From NCBI GenBank assembly GCA_032433765.1, contig JAVIAB010000073.1:60423552-60487551 (forward strand): a DNA stretch of 64,000 nt, in the 5' to 3' direction. This document shows, piece by piece, positions 11,524 to 22,237 of the stretch (positions within the stretch are counted from its first letter, which is position 1; each line of letters opens with the position of its first letter). A model generated the notes under the pieces. That model did no database searches and was not told the DNA's origin. It saw only the letters and a list, made by a program, of their open reading frames with translations. A program made the position numbers and the translations under genes. Origin of the DNA: Megaustenia siamemsis. Taxonomy: Eukaryota; Mollusca; Gastropoda; Stylommatophora; Ariophantidae.

Positions 11524-11888
11524 GTTTGATAGTGGTTTTAATTAATTGTAGAATGTATTGTTTCCTTACCCACATGTTTTAAAAGTGTGCCTTTAATGCA
11601 CTCACCTTTCATGTGGCGTTATGACAATCTAATCGGTAAAATAAGGTATGGTAGTTAACACTCGGCACACCCAATAAAATGTAAGCATTTTATCAGCACC
11701 AACCAATTGAACTGAAGTGTCAAGATTGACTGGCCAAATGTCAGAAAATACATACAATCAATTCCCAGTGTGGGTTGAGTGATGAAATAAATTTTGAGAG
11801 ACATATTTTAGTCAAGACATAGGATTCTTGCCAGGAAGAAAGAAATTGGCCAACAGAGATTTTATTTCTAAGTAGTCGCAGAGTAGTG
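11524..11888. other. Unique DNA left of the 42-bp array
   Basis: No feature recognised. The ATG that opens the array's reading frame lies at 11886. Confidence 0.5.
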
Positions 11889-12686
11889 AATTATCATCAG
11901 AGCCAGGAGACATCAGCTAAGAGAGTAGTGAATTATCATCAGAGCCAGGAGACATCAGCTAAGAGAGTAGTGAATTATCATCAGAGCAAGGAGACATCAG
12001 CTAAGAGAGTAGTGAATTATCATCAGAGCAAGGAGACATCAGCTAAGAGAGTAGTGAATTATCATCATAGCCAGGAGACATCAGCTAAGAGAGTAGTGAA
12101 TTATCATCAGAGCAAGGAGACATCAGCTAAGAGAGTGGTGAATTATCATCAGAGCAAGGAGACATCAGCTAAGAGAGTAGTGAATTATCATCAGAGCCAG
12201 GAGACATCAGCTAAGAGAGTAGTGAATTATCATCAGAGCAAGGAGACATCAGCTAAGAGAGTAGTGAATTATCATCATAGCCAGGAGACATCAGCTAAGA
12301 GAGTAGTGAATTATCATCAGAGCCAGGAGACATCAGCTAAGAGAGTAGTGAATTATCATCAGAGCCAGGAGACATCAGCTAAGAGAGTAGTGAATTATCA
12401 TCAGAGCCAGGAGACATCAGCTAAGAGAGTAGTGAATTATCATCAGAGCCAGGAGACATCAGCTAAGAGAGTAGTGAATTATCATCAGAGCCAGGAGACA
12501 TCAGCTAAGAGAGTAGTGAATTATCATCATAGCCAGGAGACATCAGCTAAGAGAGTAGTAAATTATCATCAGAGCAAGGAGACATCAGCTAAGAGAGTAG
12601 TGAATTATCACCAGAGCAAGGAGACATCAGCTAAGAGAGTAGTGAATTATCACCAGAGCCAGGAGACATCAGCTAGAAGAATAGGA
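11889..12686 (+). repeat. Minisatellite, 42-bp unit x 19, with open frame
   Basis: Nineteen head-to-tail 42-bp units start AATTATCATCAGAGCCAGGA. Because 42 is a multiple of three and one frame lacks stops, the array reads as 14-residue repeats (NYHQSQETSAKRVV) in a 278-codon ORF, 11886-12722. Variation between units is limited to a few positions and is mostly replacement (Q to K, Q to H), which does not suggest selection on a protein. The other two plus-strand frames contain a stop in every unit. I see no signal peptide, splice context or homologue, so I call it a repeat rather than a gene. Confidence 0.9.
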
Positions 12687-13190
12687 TTATCAGAGTTGTG
12701 TTTTGTGCTGCAAGCCCAGTAGAAGTAGGTGCAATACAAGAAAAACCTGGGGGTGATTGTTACATCAAGTGGCAGCCACTCAGAGTTAAGTCGGTTTGTC
12801 ATTTCAAATCACAATGGCGAAGATTGAAACTCCAGATAAATTGCCAGTGAATTGTAGAAGTGAGTGTTTAAAATGTACTGGTTATTTTTGTGAAGAATAA
12901 AAGTTCACCTAAAATTGACTAAAAACACTGTGTGGTTTATTCATAGTTTGCAAGACAAGTTGCATTTATCACTGTTATAACTAATTATTCCATTTTTTAC
13001 CTGCACTTATTAGCAAATTGTGCTGCACTATTATCTTGTCAAGTTATTCCATTTTCAGCACAAATTTGTTGGGGACTGCTCCATAGCATTTGGTTTTTCA
13101 TGCAAGGCAACAGCTGCTCATGAGAGTTTTCCTGCCTATGAAAGTAGTCTTACTAGAGGAACAAAGTCTTACTTCCCCTGACTTGCATCA
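12687..13190. other. Unique DNA right of the 42-bp array
   Basis: After the array the frame continues LSELCFVLQAQ to a stop at 12722. No further coding signal was found. Confidence 0.4.
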
Positions 13191-13620
13191 AGCTTTCCAT
13201 CTCTTTGATTGTTATTGTTGTTATGGATCTTATGGATCCAGCGGCCTGTGAGCTGACAACCTTTGGCTCAATGGTATCTGCAAGTATTTCTGAGTATGTC
13301 GGTGAGCCTTGGACAATTAAAGAGGTGATGTTCTATTGTTTTTCGTGGGTGTTTAAAGAGTGGAATATAGTTTTCTTGTATTCTATTGATGTGATTTTCA
13401 GTGGAACATGACCTGTTCTCAGTCTGAAAAAGGTGGATTGATTTCTTCCTTTCAAATTATTTATGTTGTTGTGAATGGAGTTTATAATTTGGCTGCTTTT
13501 AATGAAATGGCAGTGTGAAACTGTGTCTCTCTGGATCTCCTCTTGACTAGATTGATTGTCCAGCAAGAATAAAATGCTTTGTATTTCCAGCAAGGCAGCA
13601 ATTGTTTGTAGTCAAGTAGT
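13190..13620 (-). pseudogene. RNase H-type LINE C-terminal remnant
   Basis: The minus-strand ORF 13333-13593 contains IINSIHNNINNLKGRNQSTF followed by FRLRTGHVPLK. This is the segment after RNase H in I-clade LINEs, where the intact element at 35.3 kb has IIIRLRTGHNRLHSHMYTKF. Downstream frames are broken. Confidence 0.6.
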
Positions 13621-14024
13621 CTATGCTAAGAAATTAGTTTTATCAGAGTAACAGATTCTTTCTTAGCCCAACTTGTGCCAAGTCCACCTTCTCTTAAATT
13701 GATTGTCCAGCAGGAATTACCATGCTCTTCCTACAATTATTTGTTTCATTGGGTATTCCCCACATAATTTGTTACTCTCTTCACATATGAAAATGCTCAC
13801 AAAATAATTTTTTTAATATGCAAATATTTACAAATGAGTCAAATGAAATTTTGTATTGGTGATAGAGACAATCACAACGTAAATGTCCAAGAATAGTACA
13901 AGCTAAAATATAATGCTCAGTTCACTAAATTAAAATTGCATGTACAATCAAACTATAGCCATGATATTTGACATAATTTTATGTTAAAAATATTGAAAAC
14001 AAAATGTGATCTTGTTAACAATTT
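13621..14024. other. AT-rich intergenic DNA, nothing recognised
   Basis: It contains a partial repeat of TTGATTGTCCAGCA.GAAT at about 13548 and 13697, and no coding signal. Confidence 0.45.
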
Positions 14025-14285
14025 TTGCCCAGACTGCAGCTATTTTGGCCAACTCTTTTCAACTTTAAACTGTCACGGCTTCTTTAATGTACGTTAGTGC
14101 ATGAGGGACCTGTTTTTCATGATTTTCCGAGAGAGCTAGACATAAAATCTCACTGCCCAGAGACTAGGGAGGGTAAAGCCACAAAGTGAAGAAACCACAG
14201 ATTATTTTTTTTTAAATTGCCATGACGTGAGGATCAAGGACCTTCCTATCCAGACAAGATCAACAAAACAGGCATTGTAATTTAT
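14025..14285 (-). mobile_element. SINE family 1, inverted copy
   Basis: The reverse complement shares the family-1 body with 14467-14870: AATCTGTGGTTTCTTC.CTTT, GGGCAGTGAGAT, CTGCAGTCTGGGCAAAAATT. The tRNA head at about 14235-14285 is degraded (GGTCCTTGATCCTC at the B box). It faces the next copy in opposite orientation about 180 bp away. Confidence 0.75.
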
Positions 14286-14399
14286 AATTCTTGTCAAGTA
14301 GAGATCAAATGATAATCTTTAGATTGACAGATGTCCAATACCTAATGAACAATGAATGCTCTTGAGGAATCACCAGTGCCACACCTTCAAAAGTTGTAT

Positions 14400-16160
14400 G
14401 AAATCATAAAGGAAGGACAAACAAACAGTGGATCATATAGGAAGGACAAACAGTGGACCACACATATAGGGGGGAGGAGGGGACTAGGTGATCTAGAGGT
14501 ATAACACCGGCTTCTGTATAGGAAGGTCCTAGGTTCGATCCCCACTACATGAGAATTTTTTTCAAAAATGTAATCTGTGGTTTCTTCGCTTTGTGGCTTT
14601 ACCCTTCCCAGCCTTTGGGCAGTGAGATTTAATGTCTAAAACCTCTCGGAAAATGGTGAAAAGCAAGTCCCGTTTGCACTTGCATTAAAAAAAACCATGA
14701 CAGTTTAAAGTCAAAAAGAGCTGATAAAAATGGCTGCAGTCCAGGCAAAAAATTGTAAAGCAAAACCTACCCATGCTGACGGTGGATATGTCAGGCTGAA
14801 AGGTGCAGACATCGTGGCTTTGCCATAAACTAGCAACATAACACATCCACTTAACTGGTGAGTGTTAAGAAGTAAAGGTGAGAACCATACAGGGAAGGCA
14901 GACACTGGAAAATATAGGGAAGACACGCCTTGGAAAATACAAGACAAATAAACTTTGAATTACATAATGATCATATAGGAAGGACGGACAAGCAAGCTTT
15001 CGATCATGTACGATGGACAAACAAGAATTAGATCATATAGGAAAGACAAGCAAGCTTTGGATCATGTACGATGGACAAACAAGAATTAGATCATATAGGA
15101 AAGACAAGCAAGTTTTGGATCATGTACGATGGACAAACAAGAATTAGACCATATAGGAAGGACAAGCAAGCTTTGGATCATGTACGATGGACAAACAAGA
15201 ATTAGACCATATAGGAAGGACAAGCAAGCTTTGGATCATGTACGATGGACAAACAAGAATTAGATCATATAGGAAGGACAAGCAAGCTTTGGATCATGTA
15301 CGATGGACAAACAAGAATTAGACCATATAGGAAGGACAAGCAAGCTTTGGATCATGTACGATGGACAAACAAGAATTAGACCATATAGGAAGGACAAGCA
15401 AGCTTTGGATCATGTACGATGGACAAACAAGAATTAGATCATATAGGAAGGACAAGCAAGCTTTGGATCATGTACGATGGACAAACAAGAATTAGACCAT
15501 ATAGGAAGGACAAGCAAGCTTTGGATCATGTACGATGGACTAACAATAATTAGATCATATAGGAAGGACAAGCAAGTTTTGGATTATGTACGTGGACAAA
15601 CAAGAATTAGATCATATAGGAAGGACAAGCAAGTTTTGGATCATGTACGATGGGTGAACAAGAATTAGACCATATAGGAAGGACAAGCAAGTTTTGGATC
15701 ATGTACGATGGACAAACAAGAATTAGATCATATAGGAAGGACAAGCAAGCTTTCGATCATGTACGATGGACAAACAGGAATTAGATCATATAGGAAGGAC
15801 AAGCAAGTTTTGGATCATGTACGATAGACAAACAAGAATTACATCATATAGGAAAGACAAACAAGCTTTGGATCATGTACGATGGACAAACAAGAATTAG
15901 ATCATATAGGAAAGCAAACAAGAATCTGAGTAATTAGGAAAGACAAATAAGCATTGCACCATATAAGGAAAAACAGATATTGAATCTTATTGGAGGTACA
16001 GACAAAAAGACAGTGGAGTTTATAGGATGGACTAACAAATATTGCATCACACATTGGATTATAAAGGAAGGAAAACAGACATTGGAACAAATATTGACAA
16101 TAAAGCATCATTTAGGAAGGTTAAACTGGTACTGTATCATATTGGGAGGACAAACAAGTA
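14400..16160 (+). repeat. 58-bp higher-order satellite with decayed edges
   Basis: The core, 14981-15911, holds about 16 units of 58 bp. Each unit is two related 29-bp halves, one beginning GGACAAACAAGAATTAGATC and the other GGACAAGCAAGCTTTGGATC. Outside the core, single ~30-bp relatives with growing divergence continue on both sides (14405-14465 and 14880-14980 on the left, 15912-16160 on the right), with motifs such as ATATAGGAAGGACAAACA still visible. A SINE at 14467 interrupts the left edge. Confidence 0.9.
14467..14870 (+). mobile_element. tRNA-derived SINE family 1 in satellite edge
   Basis: The head is clear: GGTGATCTAGAGGTATAACA (A box) and CTAGGTTCGATCCCCACTAC (B box). The body matches the copies at 8690, 10428 and 14025. 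Flanking CATATAGGGG (about 14464) and CATACAGGGA (about 14888) may be a target duplication, but both lie in satellite-derived DNA, so this is uncertain. Confidence 0.85.
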
Positions 16161-16554
16161 GTACATGTCCTCTTGGACTGACTATACAAGATAGCCTTTC
16201 TAAAATCATAGTGTAAAACTATATGGTAATTCTATGGTAATAAGAGATGGCTGAAACAGAGAGCCAACTTTACAAGAGAAATGGGAAGACATTATGAGAG
16301 GAAGAGAAATCTGAAGAACAAAGTCACTCATGAAAACTAACTTGCTACAACTTCAAATGAAGGTGAAATTTTTTTTTTAATGCAGTGGCTTTACTCAGTC
16401 ACATGTGAAATAAAAAACAGTGGCCAAAATATTTGTTGTTCTTTATGAAAAAAATGTATTATCTCAACTACTTTTGGTATTTGTAATTAAGTTTTTTTTT
16501 TTAGTGGCTGGCTATGTCATGCAGGAACAAATGAATTCATTACTTTATGTATAG
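16161..16554. other. Unique DNA, nothing recognised
   Basis: No ORF or repeat signature seen apart from poly-T/A runs. Confidence 0.4.
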
Positions 16555-16822
16555 AAAATACAAGCACAAACAGCAATAGGAAATACAAGTACATACAGCA
16601 ATAGGAAATACAAGTACATACAGCAATAGGAAATACAAGTACATACAGCAATAGAAAATACAAGTATATAGCAATAGGAAATACAAGTACATACAGCAAT
16701 AGAAAATACAAGTACATACAGCAATAGCAGCTATAGGAAATACAAGTACATACAGAAATAGAAAATACAAGTACATACCCCATACAGCAATAGAAAATAC
16801 AAGTACATACAGCAATAGAAAA
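16555..16822 (+). repeat. Minisatellite, ~25-bp unit, ~10 copies
   Basis: Units of ACAGCAATAGGAAATACAAG plus TACAT repeat with G/A variation (AGGAAA or AGAAAA) and some short or extended units. The minus-strand ORFs rich in Val, Leu, Phe and Tyr across it are repeat artefacts. Confidence 0.9.
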
Positions 16823-17129
16823 AAACAAGATAAAAATTGTATATTGAGTGTATAAGGTAAAAATAGAGGAGTAACTATATCAAAGGAGTAGGAAAATAAA
16901 AATAATGATATAGATGAAAAATTACAGCTTAGAAAGTATAAAATGGAAAAAAAATATTAAGAATAGCTAATGACACAAAAAGTCTCCTCCCTTAGAATAA
17001 TAAAGTTATATTTAAAAAAGACACTGTAGATAAAGGTTATAGTGATAAGTACACAAATACGTCAGGAAGACAGGTAAATGTAGATCCTGGAGGAAATCCA
17101 AAGAAATTAGGTTAAATACAAAAAATGTT
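16823..17129. other. AT-rich unique DNA
   Basis: Nothing supported here. Confidence 0.4.
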
Positions 17130-17585
17130 CAACTACAATGTTAAGTCAGTCCTACTATATGCCTGTGAAAAATGGAGAACAACAAAAATGACAATCATGA
17201 AGATTCAGACCTTCATTCATGGATGCTTGCGCAGAATAAATGAATAGAAATGGCAAGACAAAATCACTAACACAGAATTATGAAAAAGTACCAGTCAAAT
17301 ACCAGTGGATAAACAGATACAGCGAAGATAATGGTGCTGGATAGGACACACTGCGGAAGCGAACTGAGAGTATTACACAAGACAGGCCCTTTTTTGGAAT
17401 CCTCAAGGAAAAAGATAAAGAGGAAGACCAAAATATTATTGGAGAAGACATGAAAGCAGAGATGAAGATGATGGGGTAGACAAGGAATGATCTTAAAAGA
17501 ATGGGGAAAAAAACAGAATGGCTTGGAAAGTGTTTGTTGAAGACCTATGCTCTTCAGGGAGTTGAAAGATAGAAGAAGATGGAGA
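17130..17585 (+). pseudogene. LINE C-terminal tail (family D)
   Basis: The translation with breaks gives VKSVLLYACEKWRTTK, then CLRRINE.KWQDKITNTEL, WIGHTAEAN, TRQALFWNPQGKR.RGRPK, and WKVFVEDLCSSGS near 17560. This is the tail that follows the RT domain in many animal LINEs. Several in-frame stops are present. Family D relatives are at 33184-33360 (+) and 39045-39275 (-). Confidence 0.75.
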
Positions 17586-18479
17586 GTACCTTCTACTTTC
17601 TTTCATATATGATCTCTTTATTTTCTATTACCTACTATTTTTATTATATTCAAGTTTTATTTAGGCCTAACTGTTCTGTACACAAATAATGTAAATTATG
17701 ACCATTGGCATAACAGAAAGAAATGAACTTTTAAAAACTAAAAACAAAGAACTGAAACAATAGAATAAAAGAGGTGACATCTTGAAAACAGAAAGTACAT
17801 TCTAACAAATAATTATAAGAAAGAATCCAAGACATAAAAGTCATAAATGATTAGGTTTCCAACTGTAAATATCAAAGGAACATGTAAAAATAGAGTGCTT
17901 AAGGTAACTTGATTTGACAACTGCCTTTTTTAGAACCTGTGAATGTTCAGAAGTGAATGAGAACAAGATTAATGTAGTAATATTGACTCCATCAAACCGT
18001 ATCTGGCACCTGTAACATTATCATCAATGAAGCTAATAAACATGTAACCAGAACTTTATTCTGCAAAAAAAAAAATTGTCTGGAACTCCATCATACCATC
18101 CCATAAAAGAGAAAAATTGGAATGAGGCCTCTGAAGTACTTAAAACATCTGTATTATGGCTGTCAACAACTATATTATGAGAATGTCTACTGACAGCTAC
18201 TCAAGCTTTCAATTAACCTATAAAATATTATCTCAGGACCAGACATAACACTCCTAGAAGTTTATTGGAATGTGTTAAGCTGAAAACATTTCCTGGATGC
18301 AACTCTTAAGTTGTTTGAATTGAAAGCAGGGCTCTAGTATCAGGGTTTTCTTAATCACTTAAGTAGCCTCAATAATTGTCTAAACAAAATATGTCTTCAT
18401 TTCTAGAAAGCTGAAATTTCTTTACTTTTGTTGAAAACAAGAACAAAATAGAATAATAGTAGACAAAAATATTAAAACA
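17586..18479. other. AT-rich DNA, nothing recognised
   Basis: No ORF above 60 codons and no clear repeat. Confidence 0.45.
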
Positions 18480-19170
18480 GGTAAATGAATTTAAATATTT
18501 AGGAACTTTACTTTGTTAACCTCAGACGGAAGATGTACAAAAGAGGTGAGATGCAGAATGGCTCAGGAAAAAGCAGCTTTCCAAAAAATGAGGAAGATAC
18601 TATGCAATCCATTTTTGAAAATAGAAACAAGAAAAAGAGTTCTTAAATGTTATATATAGAGCCAGTCTTAACATATGGATGCAAATCATGGACAATAGGT
18701 CAACAGACATCAAAATCACTGGAGTCTGTAGAAATGTGGTTTTACAGAAGAATGTTGAGAGTACCATGGACAGCTAAGAAGAGTAATGAAAATGTTCTGA
18801 GAGAGGTCAAAGCAAACAGAGAGTTAATTTCAAATATTAGGATGAAACAATCATCACTTTTTGGTCATGTTATGAGAAGAGAACAACTGGAATATATTGT
18901 AACAACTGGAAAAATTAAGGGACAAAGAGATAGAGGGATGCAAAGAGAAAAAAAACCAGACAGCTTAAGAGAATGGCTTGGTAGAAGGTCAACAACAGAA
19001 ATGATAAATAACTGTCTAGATCAAAAATTGTGGAGAGACATGATCACCTATGCCAGCAGGCCCTGTACTTCATGATGATGATAAGTAGACAAGTCTAGAT
19101 CAAAAATTGTGGAGAGACATGATCACCTATGCCAGCAGGCCCGGTACTTGATGATGATGATAAGTAGACA
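18480..19170 (+). pseudogene. LINE C-terminal region (family C), 3' end duplicated
   Basis: FKYLGTL-like sequence near 18490 leads into the open frame 18647-19075 (142 codons): VLTYGCKSWTIGQQ, MWFYRRMLRVPWTAKKSNEN, LFGHVMRREQLE, WLGRRSTTEM, LWRDMITYA. It ends in a GATGAT microsatellite. The last 78 bp (TAGATCAAAAATTGTGGAGA onward) are repeated in tandem at about 19095-19170. Related tails are at 41890-41985 (-), 53437-53690 (+) and 63805-64000 (-). Confidence 0.8.
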
Positions 19171-20480
19171 AAAAGATCATAATTAATGACAAGACGTGTA
19201 AATAATTACAATGTCACAACAGTTACATTGTTAACATTTATTAAAAAAAGATGATTAAAATAATGTTAAAAACAATACCATCTCATTTGTTTTAAAGTTA
19301 CTTCATGCTTTCCTATTGTGGGATAAATATGGGCATAAAAGTACTGACATTTGTGAAAACTGATGATAAACTGCAAAAAGACTATTTTAATTTAAACCAT
19401 CTTTTGAAGAGCCAATTGAATTGAATGTATTAATTAATAACAACACAAAAATGCAATAATAATCTTATTGTTTGTAATTAAGCCTGTGGTAGGAGCATGC
19501 ATGATTTAGTAGTTGAAAATATTCAAAAGAAAAGGCAGTTGAGGGTGCAGTCGAGTCCAGGAGGTAAAGTATTATCAATTGTATATTAGTATATTTATTA
19601 TTATTTAATGTAGAGCTAGTTGAAATGATAACAAATATACAAGGGCAATGATGATGAAGCCCTGAGACTCTGAGACTAATAAGACAGCAACAATTCAGAC
19701 TTAGTGACTTAGTACTTAACTTAGAATAGCAGGAATGAGTAGAAGGCTAACAGCTCAAGGACAGTGAGATTCATCATCATGGTACAGTTCAGAGTTGAGT
19801 TCAGAGAATGACTCAGAAGTAAATAGTTAGAATCAGGAATGAAAAAAATGTAAAATGCTATAACTATAACTTATCATTTATGACTTATAACTTAAATCTC
19901 AAACACTGTTGTTATCTAATAATATAATCCTAGATATCTGAATATTTTAGCGTTCATTATTAGCATTCATTTAATCACTAGGCTAAGTGTTTCATTTAAA
20001 TAAACATAACATATTATAAATAAATTTGAACATTAAAGTAAGTTAAAGTCAACTTCAGAAGTATTTAAATATCTAATACATATATTATATATTTTATCAA
20101 ATTTATCAATTCAATACAAGAAAAGAATCAATGATCATTGCCACTCTAGATTAACTCTCTTCTCTAAACTAAAACTGCAATAAGTTAGAATATAAAGTAG
20201 GTATATGAATGAATAACACACTAAGCTTTTTGTGCACAACCATCGAGATACTGGGGTCATCAGTACACTATTCTATTATACACACACTACTACTGGCCAC
20301 ATCGTCATCATTCATTCAGTCAGTATTATTATCACGACATGACTTTCTAGTTTCTCAATAAGTTGAATAAGGATAAGGTAGACTCAGGTTTGCTCGGCGT
20401 ATTGTGTTGTCGCCTATAACAAACAAAGTAAGCAAGCAAACACCAAAAGACGTGGGTTTTATCATACCTACAACATAACA
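19171..20480. other. AT-rich unique DNA, no gene found
   Basis: Only short ORFs. No repeat family was recognised. Confidence 0.45.
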
Positions 20481-20742
20481 TATCATGACAGTACATTATA
20501 ACTTCTAGCAAAACAGATGTTTGGAATAGCATCCTCTGATATCCCGAATCGACATAACACAGTCAGTCATGATGGCGTAGTAGTGGCCCACATTGAGGTC
20601 AGGAAGCATACCCCTACAGCCAAAATTAGTGTGAACAGACCACACATCCTAGTCAAACAGTTATTACAACACTTGTCGGTTCCAGTTATGAAATATTCAT
20701 TATCAACCCACAATACTATACCATCTTCTCCAAAGGTTTAGT

Positions 20743-20932
20743 TCAACTTTTTGTTCAAAATCACGCGCCCACCATTGCCATCCCATAATTTGTGGCCCAT
20801 GTTTTTGCAGTCAACTTCCGTGAAGGAGGCCACCACAGACGGGATCTCATTGGCCGGCACATCTCCAGCCTGGTTACGTCTTACTTTCCTGTTCAACACG
20901 TTGCACTTTTCCTCACTCAAGTACCGTCCATC
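20743..20932 (-). other. Possible terminal exon of an unknown gene
   Basis: On the minus strand a CCTAG acceptor-like site just right of 20932 precedes an open frame, DGRYLSEEKCNVLNRKVRRN ... LWDGNGGRVIL ... to a TAA near 20741. Composition is less AT-rich than the flanks and the peptide is charged and soluble-looking. I do not recognise a family, and the branch/pyrimidine context is weak. It could equally be old transposon coding sequence. Confidence 0.25.
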
Positions 20933-20939
20933 CTAGGTA

Positions 20940-21585
20940 TAATAATCTATATTTGATCCCCATTTTATTGTCTTGGTATATTCTTAAAGTTCTTTTTTTA
21001 AAACCCACTTTCTCTTTAAGTTTGTGTTTAAAATGTTTGTTGTACCTGAAGAAACTCTCTTCTCAGCGGTACAGATTTCTTTGTATGGTGTCAAAACCTG
21101 TACTACTATTGCTGAATTTTTTCCATAACCTCCTGTTGTACTGCAAATTCTCAGTTTCCTTTTTCCCCACAGCGTGTCGTAAGACTTTTTCGTATTAGCC
21201 TCATATATCCTTTTTAATTATTATAATTTTTTTTTTTTTTGCCGTTCCCAGAAGTTAAAAAGTAGGAGAGAGGATTTGTCATATGTGCTTCAATTTACAG
21301 AGATGTGATATTTGCATCTTTGAGTAGTGTAACACATATTAAATTTCGGCATGAAGTTTATTTGGCAAGTTAAAAATACCAACTCCATCATGGCCAATTT
21401 GTACCTGTTGCACGAGATGCCATCAGTCGATTGTTACCGATATACAAGGAGATAGTGTCAACAGAGACTAGCAGACGCCATGAGTGGCTGAAAGTAATGA
21501 TCCACAATGAACTGCTGCAGGGTCAGTGAGTTAGAATCAAAAGGGGAAGAAAAACCCGGTCACAAAGTCTTGCCGAAGTCAAATG
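20940..21585. other. Unique DNA, nothing recognised
   Basis: No supported feature. Sequence after about 21470 partly resembles 28800-28900 (GCCGAAGTCAAATGCGTTGT against GCTGAAGTCGAATGTTAATG), so a shared repeat edge may lie here. Confidence 0.35.
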
Positions 21586-21589
21586 CGTT

Positions 21590-22000
21590 GTTTCTTCTTC
21601 TTCTATCCTTCCTCATTTGCCTTTCAGCGTCGAGGGGAGATATAATCTGCGGTCTTTTGCTCTTCTGTTCGCCTCTGCTGCTGTTATGTTTCCTAGTGCT
21701 TCTAATATTCCATCTATCCATCTTTTTCGGCTTCGACCACTGGATCTGTTACTCTCACTTTTGCTGAAGGCTCGTGTTGTGTTTTGATCTTCCTGCCTTG
21801 TCACGTGGTCAAACCATTTTATCTGTTGTTTCTTTATATATTTTATGGCAGGGGCTATTCCTAGTTTTTTTCTCAGTTCTTCATTTCTGATCTATCTCTC
21901 AGATTGTTTCCTGTCATTCGTCTGAAACATTTCATCTCAGTAGAGGTTATTCTTCTTATTGTTCTTGCATCTAGGGTCCAGGTCAGGCATTGGTACACAA
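21590..22000 (-). pseudogene. LINE family A 3' fragment
   Basis: The reverse complement ends EALGNITAAEANRRAKD...LPSTLKGK*, preceded by TRQEDQNTTRAFSKSESN and the MTGN region near 21910. It is close to the end of the 5240-6425 copy in opposite orientation. Confidence 0.8.
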
Positions 22001-22237
22001 GTGCGTTGTTTGAATGGGGGAAATGTCGCAGCTCTCAGTAAGCCACAATACAACGTCATTCACGCCCATTAGGTGTCATAAATGCAACGGAGGCAGCGAC
22101 CGTTATGACGAACGCCAATATGAAATGATATCTATGGACGCAGTAGTAAAATTTTGAATATGAGTTCTTCATTTGATATCAAGATAGAGCTGTCATATTT
22201 TGTAAGCTTATAAGAGATTACGTAACAACTACAAAAG

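Noticed and set aside
11886..12722. 278-codon ORF as a genuine repeat protein gene
   Set aside because: The frame is open only because the 42-bp unit is a multiple of three and lacks a stop in one phase. Unit changes are mostly replacements, and no promoter, splice or homology evidence is visible. Kept as a repeat and as a question.
16517..16828. Two overlapping minus-strand hydrophobic ORFs resembling membrane proteins
   Set aside because: They run across a 25-bp minisatellite; the repeated VLVF/YCCMYLYF motif is a translation of the repeat.
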